Positions 51,343-62,700 of a DNA stretch of 64,000 nt are shown piece after piece. Where the stretch lies: contig NC_014328.1 in the NCBI RefSeq assembly GCF_000143685.1, positions 4,092,001 through 4,156,000 of the forward strand. Reading direction: 5' to 3'. The position numbers and the translations under genes are program-made. The notes under the pieces are model-generated. The model searched no databases and was not told the DNA's origin. It was given only the letters and a program-made list of their open reading frames with translations. Positions within the stretch are counted from its first letter, which is position 1, and every line of letters begins with the position of its first letter. Origin of the DNA: Clostridium ljungdahlii DSM 13528. GTDB taxonomy: Bacteria > Bacillota > Clostridia > Clostridiales > Clostridiaceae.

Positions 51343-52329
51343 ATGTATAAATTTGTAGAAAATAAAATGTGGAAAACTACGCAGCACACGTTTAAAATAT
51401 TATTCAATTTACTAAGTAAGTACTACTTTATTCTTATAGGTTTATATTTCTTGCATAAGACTTTATATCTAGTTCAATATCCATCTATTAGTTTGACTAG
51501 TAAAATATATCTGGGTATGCTTGCTTTAATGTGTTTCACAGTCTATTCAGATATTAGAAATGATATTAAAGTAATTCCTTTCTTAATATTATGTATTCCA
51601 TTTTTTGCGTTCATATTTTACATAGAACAGCACGGATATGCGTTTTGGGGGAAAATGCTAAGTTGGCAAATAAGTAGGAAAATAGTAGTAGATCTAAATC
51701 CTATATTTAGTAAAATACCATTTAATAATGGAAGTTTTGCAAGAATTTATAAAACAGAAACTTTAACCTGGTTTTTTAGAATGGTATATAATAACGGTTT
51801 TGTACTACCTGTTTTACTTGCAGTTTATAGATCTACCTTAGCCAAGGACTTTAAGAAAATGCTACGTTATATTTTATCTGCACATGTAGTACAGATATTT
51901 TTAATAACTCCGTTTTATCTTATTTTCCATTTACAGGAGGTATGGTTTGTACTTGGGCAACCTGATGGCCTTGATAGGCAATTAAGTCCAAGCGCTGCGG
52001 CAGGTGTTACTCTTAATTGTTTTCCATCTATGCATACATCTATATGCTTTGCCATGTTTTTATTAGTTCTTAGGGAACGGAACAAAATATGGAAATGTGT
52101 ATTTGGTTTTTTCTGTTTAAGTGTAATATTCTCAACTCTATATCTAGAGGTTCATTGGGTAATAGATGTTTTTGCTGGAATGATATTAGCTTACGTAACT
52201 GTAAAATTAGTAGACTTTATTTTGGCTAAAGGTAAAGTACTTGTCCAGAAGCCATTAGACATGCTTTATTACAAGAAGAAAAAGGCTATATATGTAAGTA
52301 ATTACTATTTAGAAACTATGAAAAATTAG
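51343..52329 (+). CDS. PAP2-family membrane phosphatase/phosphotransferase
   Basis: 328 residues. Several transmembrane helices and the PAP2 motifs CFPSMHTSICFAMFLLVLR (PSxxH) and YLEVHWVIDVFAGMILAY (H-x3-D), with the upstream R-rich motif position less clear (GLDRQLSPSAAAGVT). Related to the phosphatidate phosphatase/inositolphosphotransferase group. Lipid substrate unknown. GGGGG precedes the ATG; terminator at 52381. Confidence 0.85.
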   Translation: MYKFVENKMWKTTQHTFKILFNLLSKYYFILIGLYFLHKTLYLVQYPSISLTSKIYLGMLALMCFTVYSDIRNDIKVIPFLILCIPFFAFIFYIEQHGYAFWGKMLSWQISRKIVVDLNPIFSKIPFNNGSFARIYKTETLTWFFRMVYNNGFVLPVLLAVYRSTLAKDFKKMLRYILSAHVVQIFLITPFYLIFHLQEVWFVLGQPDGLDRQLSPSAAAGVTLNCFPSMHTSICFAMFLLVLRERNKIWKCVFGFFCLSVIFSTLYLEVHWVIDVFAGMILAYVTVKLVDFILAKGKVLVQKPLDMLYYKKKKAIYVSNYYLETMKN

Positions 52330-52380
52330 TTCTAACGCTAGCACGCTTATATTATACTAAGTTAAAAGTTAATAATTGAA

Positions 52381-52419
52381 AGTGGAGAGTGAATGATAAT
52401 TTTTCTCCAACTCTCCACT
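52381..52419 (+). terminator. Terminator-like hairpin after the PAP2 gene
   Basis: 10-bp perfect stem (AGTGGAGAGT with ACTCTCCACT) and a 19-nt loop, 50 bases past the stop, followed by ATATTT. Part of a common clostridial intergenic hairpin type. Confidence 0.55.
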
Positions 52420-52477
52420 ATATTTCATGTATAAGTTCAAACTTTAATTAGGATCAACGAATAAGCTTTCTAACTTA

Positions 52478-52699
52478 AAAATCAACTTATACGCAGGCAT
52501 ATTTTTACAACAATGAAGCTCATTTAAATATTTTGTATATAAGTCTTAGAAAAAAATTCGTAAAAGCTAAGAACTTTTGAATTGTCTGAGGTACGAGTTT
52601 TCAAAAGTTCTTAGCTTTTTTAGAATTTTTTACTTAGACTTATCAAAATATTTAACGAGTTGAATGTCGTAAAAAATATCCGAAGTATAAGTTGATTTT
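52478..52699. repeat. Large imperfect palindrome (~222 bp) with conserved terminal motif
   Basis: The outer 15 bp (52478-52492 with 52685-52699) and the inner 20 bp (52562-52581 with 52600-52619) pair perfectly; the arms in between pair imperfectly (roughly three quarters by eye) around an 18-nt loop. The terminal motif and flanking CTAAAC...ATCAACTTATAC are shared with the hairpin at 2432-2490. The element sits directly downstream of the HAD gene (stop at 52724). It is non-coding, and it looks like a MITE-like or long-hairpin repeat that also works as a terminator. Confidence 0.75.
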
Positions 52700-52723
52700 G
52701 GGTTTAGAAACTCTATGGAGATT

Positions 52724-53542
52724 CTATTTTACAGCACATTGTTCTAGTATAAATTTATTTATTACATGTGCCACTCCATTTTGCTCATTAGTTTTTGTAA
52801 TATAATCTGCAACTTTTTTTGTATCGGAAAAAGCATTTTCCATAGCAACGCCTAATCCTGCATATTTTATCATATGAATATCATTTCCAGCATCACCTAT
52901 GCACATTATTTCATCCCTACTTATATTTAGCTTCTCCTTTAAAACTTGTATACCGAATCCCTTATTTACATTTTTGTTTATAAACTCTAAAAAATATGGT
53001 TCACTTCTAAGAACGGTATATTTCTCATATACTGTTCTAGGTAAATTTTCTATGGCCTTTGAAAGCTTTTCTTCCTCATCTACAAACATAACTTTTACTA
53101 TAGGTACATAATCAGGAATTTGGTTCAAATCTAATATTTTAAGTGGTATCTTATTTAAAGAAGATTCCAATTTACTATATTTATTTAGCTTAGCTGCAGC
53201 ACAAAAATCAAAAGTAAGGATATGAATATTTACATTTAATTGCTTACTCAAACTATATAAGTACTTCAAATCTTCATGCTTAAGTAAATTTTCACTTATA
53301 ACTTTACCATTATTGTTTTTTTGAACTACTGCTCCATTAAATGCTACAGAATAATCTCCTTCTGAAGTAAGCTTTAATTGTTTTAAATACTTTTCAATTC
53401 CCTTTAATGGCCTTCCAGTAGCTAGTACAATTTTTACTCCAAGCTCTTTAGCCTTTTGAATAGCATTGTAATTTTCTTCTGAAATACTTTTGTCATCTCT
53501 AAGCAAAGTACCATCCATATCTATTCCTACTAGTTTATACAT
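52724..53542 (-). CDS. Cof-type HAD-superfamily phosphatase
   Basis: 272 residues, HAD type IIB. MYKLVGIDMDGTLLRDDKSI has the nucleophile DMDGT, VLATGRPLKGIEKYLKQL the second motif, KGFGIQVLKEKLNIS the lysine, and CIGDAGNDIHMIKYAGLGVA the GDxxND Asp pair. Sugar- or nucleotide-phosphate phosphatase of broad specificity. Isolated gene, ATG at 53542. Confidence 0.88.
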   Translation of the reverse strand: MYKLVGIDMDGTLLRDDKSISEENYNAIQKAKELGVKIVLATGRPLKGIEKYLKQLKLTSEGDYSVAFNGAVVQKNNNGKVISENLLKHEDLKYLYSLSKQLNVNIHILTFDFCAAAKLNKYSKLESSLNKIPLKILDLNQIPDYVPIVKVMFVDEEEKLSKAIENLPRTVYEKYTVLRSEPYFLEFINKNVNKGFGIQVLKEKLNISRDEIMCIGDAGNDIHMIKYAGLGVAMENAFSDTKKVADYITKTNEQNGVAHVINKFILEQCAVK

Positions 53543-53695
53543 AAATTCCCTCCATATATAGGTGCTATCTTATTCCCTTTAATAATATTTCATAATAATT
53601 ATATCATTTACAAAAAATAAGTTTAAATTGTAAAAGACCTTATATTAACCTGTAAGCATTAGAATTAAACGTTTAAATTTTACAAACAACACAAG

Positions 53696-53724
53696 TTGAC
53701 ATTAATATATAATAAAGTTAAAAT
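53696..53724 (+). promoter_or_regulatory. prfC promoter
   Basis: TTGACA (53696-53701) and TAAAAT (53719-53724) with a 17-bp spacer, about 40 bases before the GTG start of prfC. Confidence 0.65.
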
Positions 53725-53763
53725 CAGTGATGAAACTAATAAAAAAAGAGGAGAGAAAAGGTA

Positions 53764-55356
53764 GTGGCAGACTTAAAAAAAGAGATAGAAAAAAGAAGAA
53801 CTTTTGCAATAATATCTCACCCAGATGCAGGTAAAACAACTCTTACTGAAAAACTGTTATTATACGGAGGCGCCATAAGACTTGCTGGTTCTGTTAAGGC
53901 AAGAAAGGCTTCAAAACACGCAGTATCTGATTGGATGGAAATAGAAAAACAAAGAGGTATTTCTGTAACATCATCAGTAATGCAATTTAACTATAATAAT
54001 TTTTGTATAAATATATTAGACACACCAGGCCATCAGGATTTTAGTGAAGATACATATAGAACTTTAATGGCAGCAGATAGTGCAGTAATGGTAATAGATG
54101 CAGCAAAGGGAGTTGAAGCACAGACTAAAAAACTGTTTAATGTTTGCAGTTTACGTGGAATTCCCATATTTACATTTATAAATAAAATGGATAGGGAAAG
54201 TAAGGATCCTTTTGAATTAATGGATGATCTAGAAAATGTTTTAGGAATAAAATCCTACCCAATGAACTGGCCTATAGGATCTGGTAAGGACTTCAAGGGA
54301 ATATATGATAGAGAAAAAAGTCTAATAGAAGTATTTAATGGCGGAAACCACGGTCAAACAGCAGTAGAATCCATAGAAGGCTCTGTAGATGACAATGTTT
54401 TTAAAGACTTATTAGGTGAAGCTTTACATGAAAAACTAAAAGACGATATAGAGCTTTTAGATATTGCAGGAGACCAATTTGACATAAAAAAGGTTAGAGA
54501 AGGTTCACTTACTCCTGTATTTTTTGGAAGTGCCCTCACCAATTTCGGAGTAGAGCCTTTTTTAAAGGAATTTTTAAATTTAACTACACCACCTCTACCA
54601 AGAAAATCAGACAGTGGAGAAGTAGATCCCTTTAGTGATGATTTTTCTGCTTTTATATTTAAAATACAGGCAAATATGAATCCTGCACATAGGGATAGAA
54701 TTGCCTTTATGAGAATATGTTCCGGTAAGTTTAAGAAGGGTATGGAAGTATTTCATTTCCAGGGAGGAAATAAAGTAAGGCTTTCTCAGCCGCAGCAGTT
54801 CCTAGCTCAAGATAGGGAAATAGTGGAAGAAGCTTATGCAGGGGATATACTAGGTGTATTTGATCCTGGAATTTATAATATAGGAGATACATTATGTCCT
54901 GCAAATAAAAAATTCAAATTTGAAAGCATCCCGGTGTTTGCACCAGAACATTTCGCCAGAGTAAAAACCATAGATACCATGAAAAGAAAACAATTTATAA
55001 AAGGTATAAGTGAGATTTCAGAAGAAGGTGCAATTCAAGTATTTAAGCAGTTAAATATAGGGATTGAGGAAATCATCATAGGTGTGGTTGGCGTTCTTCA
55101 GTTTGAAGTGCTAGAGTACAGAATGAAAAATGAATACAATGTAGATATAAAAGTCGACATGCTTCCTTATAGAGCTATAAGGTGGATAGAAAGCTCTTCT
55201 ACAAAGGTAGAAGATCTTATTTTAACAAGTGATACTAAAAAAGTAAAAGACCTAAAAGGAAGAGACCTTTTAATATTTCAAAGTGAGTGGTCTATTAGTT
55301 GGGCACTTGAACACAATAAAGGCCTTGAGCTATCAGATATAGGTAAGACAGAATAA
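53764..55356 (+). CDS. prfC: Peptide chain release factor 3 (GTPase)
   Basis: 530 residues. G1 SHPDAGKTTLTEKLLLYGGA, RGISVTSSV switch I, DTPGHQDFSEDTYRTL (G3) and FINKMDRESKDPFEL (G4) followed by the RF3-specific region (DKVEDL-like end). It recycles RF1/RF2 after termination. GTG start at 53764 with GAGGAGA upstream; length agrees with the family. Confidence 0.93.
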   Translation: MADLKKEIEKRRTFAIISHPDAGKTTLTEKLLLYGGAIRLAGSVKARKASKHAVSDWMEIEKQRGISVTSSVMQFNYNNFCINILDTPGHQDFSEDTYRTLMAADSAVMVIDAAKGVEAQTKKLFNVCSLRGIPIFTFINKMDRESKDPFELMDDLENVLGIKSYPMNWPIGSGKDFKGIYDREKSLIEVFNGGNHGQTAVESIEGSVDDNVFKDLLGEALHEKLKDDIELLDIAGDQFDIKKVREGSLTPVFFGSALTNFGVEPFLKEFLNLTTPPLPRKSDSGEVDPFSDDFSAFIFKIQANMNPAHRDRIAFMRICSGKFKKGMEVFHFQGGNKVRLSQPQQFLAQDREIVEEAYAGDILGVFDPGIYNIGDTLCPANKKFKFESIPVFAPEHFARVKTIDTMKRKQFIKGISEISEEGAIQVFKQLNIGIEEIIIGVVGVLQFEVLEYRMKNEYNVDIKVDMLPYRAIRWIESSSTKVEDLILTSDTKKVKDLKGRDLLIFQSEWSISWALEHNKGLELSDIGKTE

Positions 55357-55401
55357 AATAAGCCAGCTTTAATTCTCTATTGAATTGAAGCTGGCTATTT
55401 T
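55355..55401. terminator. Bidirectional terminator between prfC and trpS
   Basis: AGCCAGCTT/AAGCTGGCT stem extended by A/T pairs on both sides, located at the end of prfC and 18 bases past the trpS stop, with A/T runs on both flanks. Confidence 0.8.
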
Positions 55402-55418
55402 CCTTATAAAAATTTTAT

Positions 55419-56429
55419 TTACTTTGAAACAGGAATAAATCCTATCTTTTTCTGCATTTTTCTAAGTACCTTGCTTGATACATAATAAGCCTTTTCTGCA
55501 CCTTTCTTATATATGTCCTCTAGATATTTCTTATCTTGAAGGAACGCATTGACTTTATCCTGTATTGGCTTTAGTTCACCTATTAAGGCTTCTGCAGTAT
55601 CATTTTTAAATTCAGCATATCCTTTGCCTTCATATTTTTTCTCTATCTCCTCATGGCTCATTCCAGTTACAGCACTCATTATATTTATAAGATTTTTAAC
55701 TCCCGGTTGGTCATCATTATATTTTACTTTTCCAATACTGTCAGTAACACACCTATTTATCTTTCTTTTTATATCTTCTGGTTTATCCATAATAAGTATG
55801 TAACTGTTAGGATTATCTGATGACTTAGACATTTTCTTTGTAGGATCTTGTAAATCCATTATTTTAGCTCCATCCTCTGGTATATATGCTTCTGGCATAG
55901 TAAATGTAGGACTATACAGATTGTTAAACCTCTCCGCTATATCTCTAGTTAATTCTACATGCTGTGTTTGATCTTTACCTACAGGAACAAGGTCTGCATT
56001 ATAAATCAATATATCTGCTGCCATAAGTACAGGATAGTTTAAAAGTCCTGCACTTATAGAACCACCATTTTCGTATTTTTTAGATTTACTCTTATACTGA
56101 GTCATTCTTTCCAATTCTCCTACATAAGTAAAACAATTTAAAAGCCATGCTGCTTCACAGTGAGTAGGAACATGAGATTGAATAAATATAGTATTTTTTT
56201 CTGGATCTATACCTGCTGCTAAATATATTGCAAGCACTTCCAGGGTTCTCCTTCTCAAATCTTTTGGTTCCTGCCTTACAGTTATTGCATGTAAATCTAC
56301 TACGCAAAAATAGCAGTCATATTTGTCTTGAAGCTTTACCCAATTTTTTAAAGCTCCAAAATAATTTCCTATAGTTAAATTTCCTGAAGGTTGAATGCCA
56401 CTAAATATTACTTTTTTCTTTTCTTCCAT
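55419..56429 (-). CDS. trpS: Tryptophanyl-tRNA synthetase
   Basis: 336 residues. FSGIQPSGNLTIGNYFGALK carries the HIGH-type motif (TIGN) and PTKKMSKSSDNPNSYILIMD the KMSKS loop; length fits bacterial TrpRS. Preceded by a T-box leader (56457-56720) with a UGG specifier, so expression responds to uncharged tRNA-Trp. ATG at 56429. Confidence 0.94.
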   Translation of the reverse strand: MEEKKKVIFSGIQPSGNLTIGNYFGALKNWVKLQDKYDCYFCVVDLHAITVRQEPKDLRRRTLEVLAIYLAAGIDPEKNTIFIQSHVPTHCEAAWLLNCFTYVGELERMTQYKSKSKKYENGGSISAGLLNYPVLMAADILIYNADLVPVGKDQTQHVELTRDIAERFNNLYSPTFTMPEAYIPEDGAKIMDLQDPTKKMSKSSDNPNSYILIMDKPEDIKRKINRCVTDSIGKVKYNDDQPGVKNLINIMSAVTGMSHEEIEKKYEGKGYAEFKNDTAEALIGELKPIQDKVNAFLQDKKYLEDIYKKGAEKAYYVSSKVLRKMQKKIGFIPVSK

Positions 56430-56456
56430 TATTATTGCCTCCCTTTAAGCATTTAT

Positions 56457-56720
56457 AAAAAAAATCCCTATGATATAAAAATCATAGGGCGTATTTACCG
56501 CTGTACCACCTAAATTCAAAAAGATAAAATTACATCTTTTTCTCATATGGATTACAAAATATCCTGTCTTTATAACGTAAGACTTACGGTTAAAACTACT
56601 AATTTAATTCATTTTTCTCCTCAAGAATCCATTCAATTCAAGCATAATTACTGTAATTTCACCTCATACAGCTCTCTAAAAATCTGTTTTCAAATTTACT
56701 TGCTTTCTTTCAAAGGATTT
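56457..56720 (-). promoter_or_regulatory. T-box leader of trpS (UGG specifier)
   Basis: On the minus strand the order is AGTA and AGAGAG stem I landmarks (near 56671-56710), GAATGGATTC with the UGG specifier (56629-56631), the T-box AGGTGGTACAGCGG (56498-56511) and a terminator hairpin CCCTATGAT/ATCATAGGG (56466-56489) followed by T8. This is the classical tRNA-sensing antitermination leader, and the specifier agrees with the downstream trpS and with the tRNA-Trp at 42257. Confidence 0.9.
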
Positions 56721-56791
56721 AAACTATATCGAATATTATCATATATTCTACTATAAACCTGTAAAAAATGCTATGGAAATTTTTACCTGGG
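56721..56791. other. Intergenic remainder between trpS leader and the glucan synthase gene
   Basis: About 70 bases. It holds the promoter end of the T-box leader on one side and the 3' end of the giant minus-strand gene on the other. A TATAGTAGAATATATG-like A/T stretch could be the trpS -10 region. Nothing else is seen. Confidence 0.35.
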
Positions 56792-59700
56792 TTACATATA
56801 TACTTTTACTTCATGCTCGCCCTCTCTTAAAAAAGGTATTATACCTTGTGAAACCTTGTTTCCATCTAACCATATTCCCTTTTCATTGTCTTTTAAAACC
56901 TGTATGTTATAAATACACTTTCCTCTCGTGTATTTCATACTAAAACCATTCCAACTGTCTGGTATACAAGGAGAAACTGTAAATCCTAATTTTTCTTTGA
57001 ATTTCATTCCAAGTATTGACTCTATTCCAGTTCTATACATCCATCCTGCCGCACCTGTATACCAGCTCCATCCTCCTCTGCCTGTATGAGGCTCAACTGC
57101 ATACACATCTGCTGCCATAACATAAGGTTCCACTTTATAAACCTGGCAATTTAAATATGTGTTACTGTGGTTTATAGGATTTATCATAGAAAATGCACTA
57201 TATGCCTTATTATTATATCCCATTTTAGATAGTGCCAAAATTGACCATATAGCAGCGTGGGTATACTGGCCTCCATTTTCCCTGACGCCAGGCACATATC
57301 CTTTAATATAACCTGGTTCTAAATCGGATTTATCAAAAGCCGGGCTTAAAAGCAATATAATTCCCTTATCTCTTCTTATGAGATTTCTTTCCAAAGCTTC
57401 CATAGCTTCTTTTGCTCTAGACTCTTTTGCGGCACCTGATATAACAGCCCAAGATTGAGAAATTGAATCAATTTGACACTCTTCATTCATTGCAGAACCA
57501 AGTGGAGTTCCATCATCAAAATAAGCTCTTCTATACCAGCCGCCATCCCACGCATTTTCTTCTATGTTTTCTCTTATAAATTCTTTTAGCTCTGAGTACT
57601 TATTTGAACTTTTCACATCTCCTTCAAATGTGCATATAGGTATGAATTTATCCAGTATATTATATAAAAACCATCCAAGCCATACACTTTCACCCTGTCC
57701 TTTATTTCCTACAGTGCTCATACCATCATTCCAATCTCCGGAACCAATAAGTGGTATATTGTGACTTCCAAATTTAAGGGATTTTTCAATTGCTTTTATA
57801 CAGTGTTCATATATCGTTCCGCTTTTTTCTGACACATTTGATATATTATATCTTTCATCTTCTCCATCTTGAAGGGCAGTGTCTTCTAAATACAAAGCTT
57901 TTTCAGACAATATGCTGTAATCGCCTGTATTTTGTATATAGTCTTCTACTACATAAGGAAGCCAAAGTAAATCGTCGGAAAATCTAGTTCTAATTCCACT
58001 TTCAACAAATGGATGCCACCAATGCTGTACATCTCCCTCAAGATACTGTCTTGAAGCACTGTATATTATGTGTTTTCTAGTTTCAGATGGATCTATATAG
58101 CAAATAGCCATTACATCTTGAAGCTGGTCTCTAAATCCATAGGCACCTCCAGATTGGTAAAAAGCTGTTCTTGCCCAGTATCTGCAAGCTATAATCTGAT
58201 ACATAAGCCATCCATTCAACATTATATTCATGGATTCATCTGGCGTATCCACTTGTATAGTTCCAAATAATTTTGACCAATACTCCTGAACTTTTTCTAA
58301 TTCCATATATGCATTTTTTATACTACTATATTTTTCAACTACCCTTCTCACTTCTTCAGAACTATCTTCTTCTCCAAATAAAATTAGTACCTCTTCTTCT
58401 GAATTTGTATCCAATTCTACTTTTACATTCTCAGCTAAACAAGGATCAAATCCTGCCCCTACTTTATTAGAAAATTGTTCACATTCCAGTGCTTTAGGTT
58501 TAGATATATCTCCTCCCCTACCTATAAATTCTTTTCTACTAGCAGTATAAGAAAGTTCTTCTCCTCCTAAAATTTTCATGTAACATATTCCTTGATTAAA
58601 GTGCTCACTATATGGATTTCTAGCATATATATATTCCGATTCCTTGTTAAATCCTGTACATATATACTGTGCTGTCTGCTCATGGCAAACTCCCAATACT
58701 AATTTTGCATAATAAGTTACTGAAATCTTTCTTCTCTTTCCACTTATATTCCTTAGCTTTATTTTAAACACTTTTACGCTTTCATTCATATCAGCAAAAA
58801 CATCCATTTCGCCTACTATCCCATTAGCCTCATGTTTAAAATTGGAATACCCAAATCCATGTTCTATTACATACTGTCCAGAATCTCTTATAGGTTCAGG
58901 AGATATACTCCATATCTGTCCTGTAACCTCGTCTCTTAGGTAAATGCTTTCAGACTCTCCATCCATAACTGGATCATTTGACCAGGTTGTAAGTTTATTT
59001 TCCCTACTATTTTTACTCCATGTATAAGAAGTACCACTTTCAGAAATATGGAATCCAAACTTTTTGTTTGAAATTACATTTATCCATGGAACCGGAGTAT
59101 GATTATGATCCTTTAGCACTATAATGTACGATTTTCCTTGTGAAGAAAATCCCCCTACCTCATTAAAATACTGAAGCTCTGGAAGTTGAAAATGATAAGA
59201 AGATTTGTTTTTAAAGGCTAAGCTTGTGTTTTCATCAATCTTCTCCATACTACCCTCTGGTAAATATATACTATCTTCAATCTGCTCAAACAGTTCTCCC
59301 TTATCTCCATCTATTACAAGTTTAGATATGCCTATAAGGAGTTCTATATCTTCTTTCTTCATAGTATCTTTATTATATAAAAATATTCCCCCATCAATAT
59401 TTTTCTTATATCTTGAAGCTTTAGAATTCACAGCATCCCCCAACTTATTTTGAAGAGGCTGCATATATGAGCTATCTTGTAAATTTATAAAAACTAAATC
59501 TACCGACAACCCTTTCCACATCCAGTACTCATGTGCACTTAAAAGCTGTCTCACAAGTGACATGTGATTTTCATTCCTTATAACGGCAAGTACTATAGGT
59601 AAATCACCTGAAATTCCATAAGCCCATAAAGCAGACTGTCCTTTTCTTATATTCATAATATATTCTTTTCTTTGCTCAAGGGAGCTATTTAAGAATAAAA

Positions 59701-62700
59701 TCCTTGAGGCCATTTTTTGATACATATTTATTTGATTGGATTTTATACCCAAATACTTCATTTCCATCTGAGATTCTGTCCAGGATAGTTTAAATATTCT
59801 ATTTACATTAAACATATCCCTATACTTATTTGCAATTTCGATTGCCTTTTCTCTGGAGCTTGTAATTGCAGTAGTATATGCTACCTTGCAGGTCTTTCCT
59901 GGATCTACAGCTATTCTTACCCTAATGCTTATTACAGGATCAATTACAGCTCCTACGGACTTAGTAAGCTGCACATCATTATCCATTGCCCTTGGGTTCC
60001 TTAGATTTCTATTTCTTCCTATAAACTTCACTCTGCTGGTCTCATACTGGATTGAACCTAATTGTTCTCCTTCCAATGCTATAGTCTGCACTAACCATGG
60101 TCTTTTTTCATCCTTTTTTCTAGGTCTTCTGCTTGCAAGTAAACATACAGGATTGTGTATAAATTCAGTCTCTATAAATAATTTTTGGAATGCAGGGTGA
60201 ACCAAATCCGCATTATAAGGTGACAAGGTTACTTCCATATAACTGGTTATTTCAACTTCTCTCCTCTTTTCACCTGTATTTGTAATAGAAATTCTTCTCA
60301 CTTCACCTTCTTCTTCTTGGCATACAGTAACTTCTGTATAAGTTCTTAAGTTTCCATCTTTTCTTCTAAATTCTGATTTATCAGGCGAAAATACTACTTC
60401 GTACTCCTCTCCTTCATGTTCACAAGGTTCATAAGCAGCACTCCAATATTCATTTGAATTTATATTCTTTATATAAAAAAACATTCCCGTATCATCTTTT
60501 GTGGCATCTTCACGCCATCTATAAATTGTCATGTTACCTCTTTTACTATATCCACTGCCGCTATTGGTTATCATCATAGAATAATTGTTACTAGAAATTA
60601 TATTCACTACTGGTATTTCTGTACATGCTCCCGTAAACTTTCTAGCAATTACATTTTCATTCTTTACTATAGGTTTTTCATTTGTACTATGTTCTTCATG
60701 ATTATAGATTATATTCTTAGGAATCTTCTCTTGAAGTAAAAGTTCTGCAGATTTTACCCTAGGAATTCTATGAAATCTTTCCTGAAGTACATTTTCCATA
60801 AGCACATTATCCAGTGACATAAAACTCATTCCCTGATGATGTATCATAAAGCATTTTACCAGAGCACACTTTTGCTTTCTTGCAAGTCTTTCCCTAGTAT
60901 AATCTATAGCTTCATAAAATCCATATCTGCCCTCAGCCTTAGATTTTATAAGATTTTTTACGTTATAAAATGCACTTTTAAAATCAACCTGAAGAGCCAT
61001 TAAGGATGCATAAGGTGCTATTACCAATTCATTAATAAGTCCTCTTTTTAATCCAGCTGCCGGTATTCCAAAAGCCTTATACTGATATATAGAATTTATG
61101 TCAAAGTCATAGTAAGCAGATTCTGAAATTCCCCAAGGGACTCTTCTTTTCTCACCATATTTTTTTTGAGCTTTAACCACATATTCATAGGTTTCACTCA
61201 ACAAAGTATTAGGGAAGCTTTTCATAATTATAAGTGGCATTAAATATTCAAACATAGTTCCAGACCAAGAAACTAATGCCTTTCCACCTCCCATAGAAGC
61301 CATGGATCTACCAAGGTTAAACCAGTGGTTTTGTTTAATCTCACCTTTAGCTATAGATACAAAGCTAGCCTGCCTTGCCTCAGATGCTAGAAGGTCATAA
61401 TAATTTTTGCCAATAGTATCCTTTTCAACATCATATCCTATAGCAAAAAGCTGTCTTTTTTTACTATAAAGCATATTAAAATTATGTTCTTCATCAATGG
61501 TTCTCAATTTTTCTATTACATTTTTTACATTAGATATAAAATTACATAAATTTAATTTACTGTCCAACAATAATTTTTTCAAATCATCTTTATGTCTATT
61601 TTCTTCTTCTGAAGAGTCTTTTTTATTACCTTTATCCATAAGATTAATCAATTTATCAAAAGCTTCTGGAAGTTCTCTTAAAGGAATTTTAGTTGCCAAT
61701 TCGTTCAATTCAGGCCTAAAATCATGAAATTCCTCATTTTCATTTATTAAATAAATCCAGGGGAAAAATTCATTTAATTCATCCATAAATTTACATGTCA
61801 TATTTTTAACTTTCTCATTCCAATATAAGTTCTTACCAGCCCCTATAAACTTCACACATTCTGTATTTAAATCCTGCAATAAACTTTCTAAGGAAAATAT
61901 AGTTAAATTATTCTTAGAAAGTTTATCTATAAAATTACCATAAGCATATTCAATTTTAAGTTTACTATATAATTCATTTTGCGCTAGCTTCAAAGTATCC
62001 TTAAATCCCTCTGGCAAATTTTTATTTATTATAGGATAGCTCATATATTCTTCCAGTGATTCTTCTGTAAGCCACATGTATGCCACTAAATTCCCGCTAT
62101 CAACTGTAGATATAAATCTAGGCCTTAGAGGAACTTTATTTTTTATGTCATACCAATTATAAAAATGTCCTCTATACCTTTCTAAGGATTCCATATTGGA
62201 TATTATATGGTGGAGTCTATATATGAGCTCTTTTATGCCTATATATCCTAAGTCGTAAGCAACTATATTAGAAGAAATCCCCATAGCCATGTTAGTAGGA
62301 GAAGTTCTGTAGGCTACTCCCTTATACGGTTCTTCCTGATAATTGTCCGGAGAAAGCCAATTACTTTCAGGTGATATAAAATCTTCAAAATAAGCCCAAG
62401 TTTCTCTTCCCAATCTTCTCAATATATCTTTTTCTTCCTTATGAATATCTTCCTCAGTATTTTTTCTCTCATTGCTTATATTAAATGCAATCCACGGTGA
62501 AAAAATCCAGATTATACAGGAAGGTACTACCAAAACAGCATCTTCTACAGAGCTTCTAAAGCCCAAAAAAGCTATAATAATACCTAATGCACTGCCTATC
62601 CACATAGACCTTAAATAACTTTCCAATCCCTTTTTACAAGTGGCCTCTGCATCTGCTGCAGTCTGCCATTGGAGCAAATTTTTTTTACTTATAAAAAGCC

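Noticed and set aside
57564-61727. Several plus-strand frames of 60-100 residues within the glucan synthase region
   Set aside because: They lie entirely opposite the long, motif-bearing minus-strand gene and have no ribosome sites.
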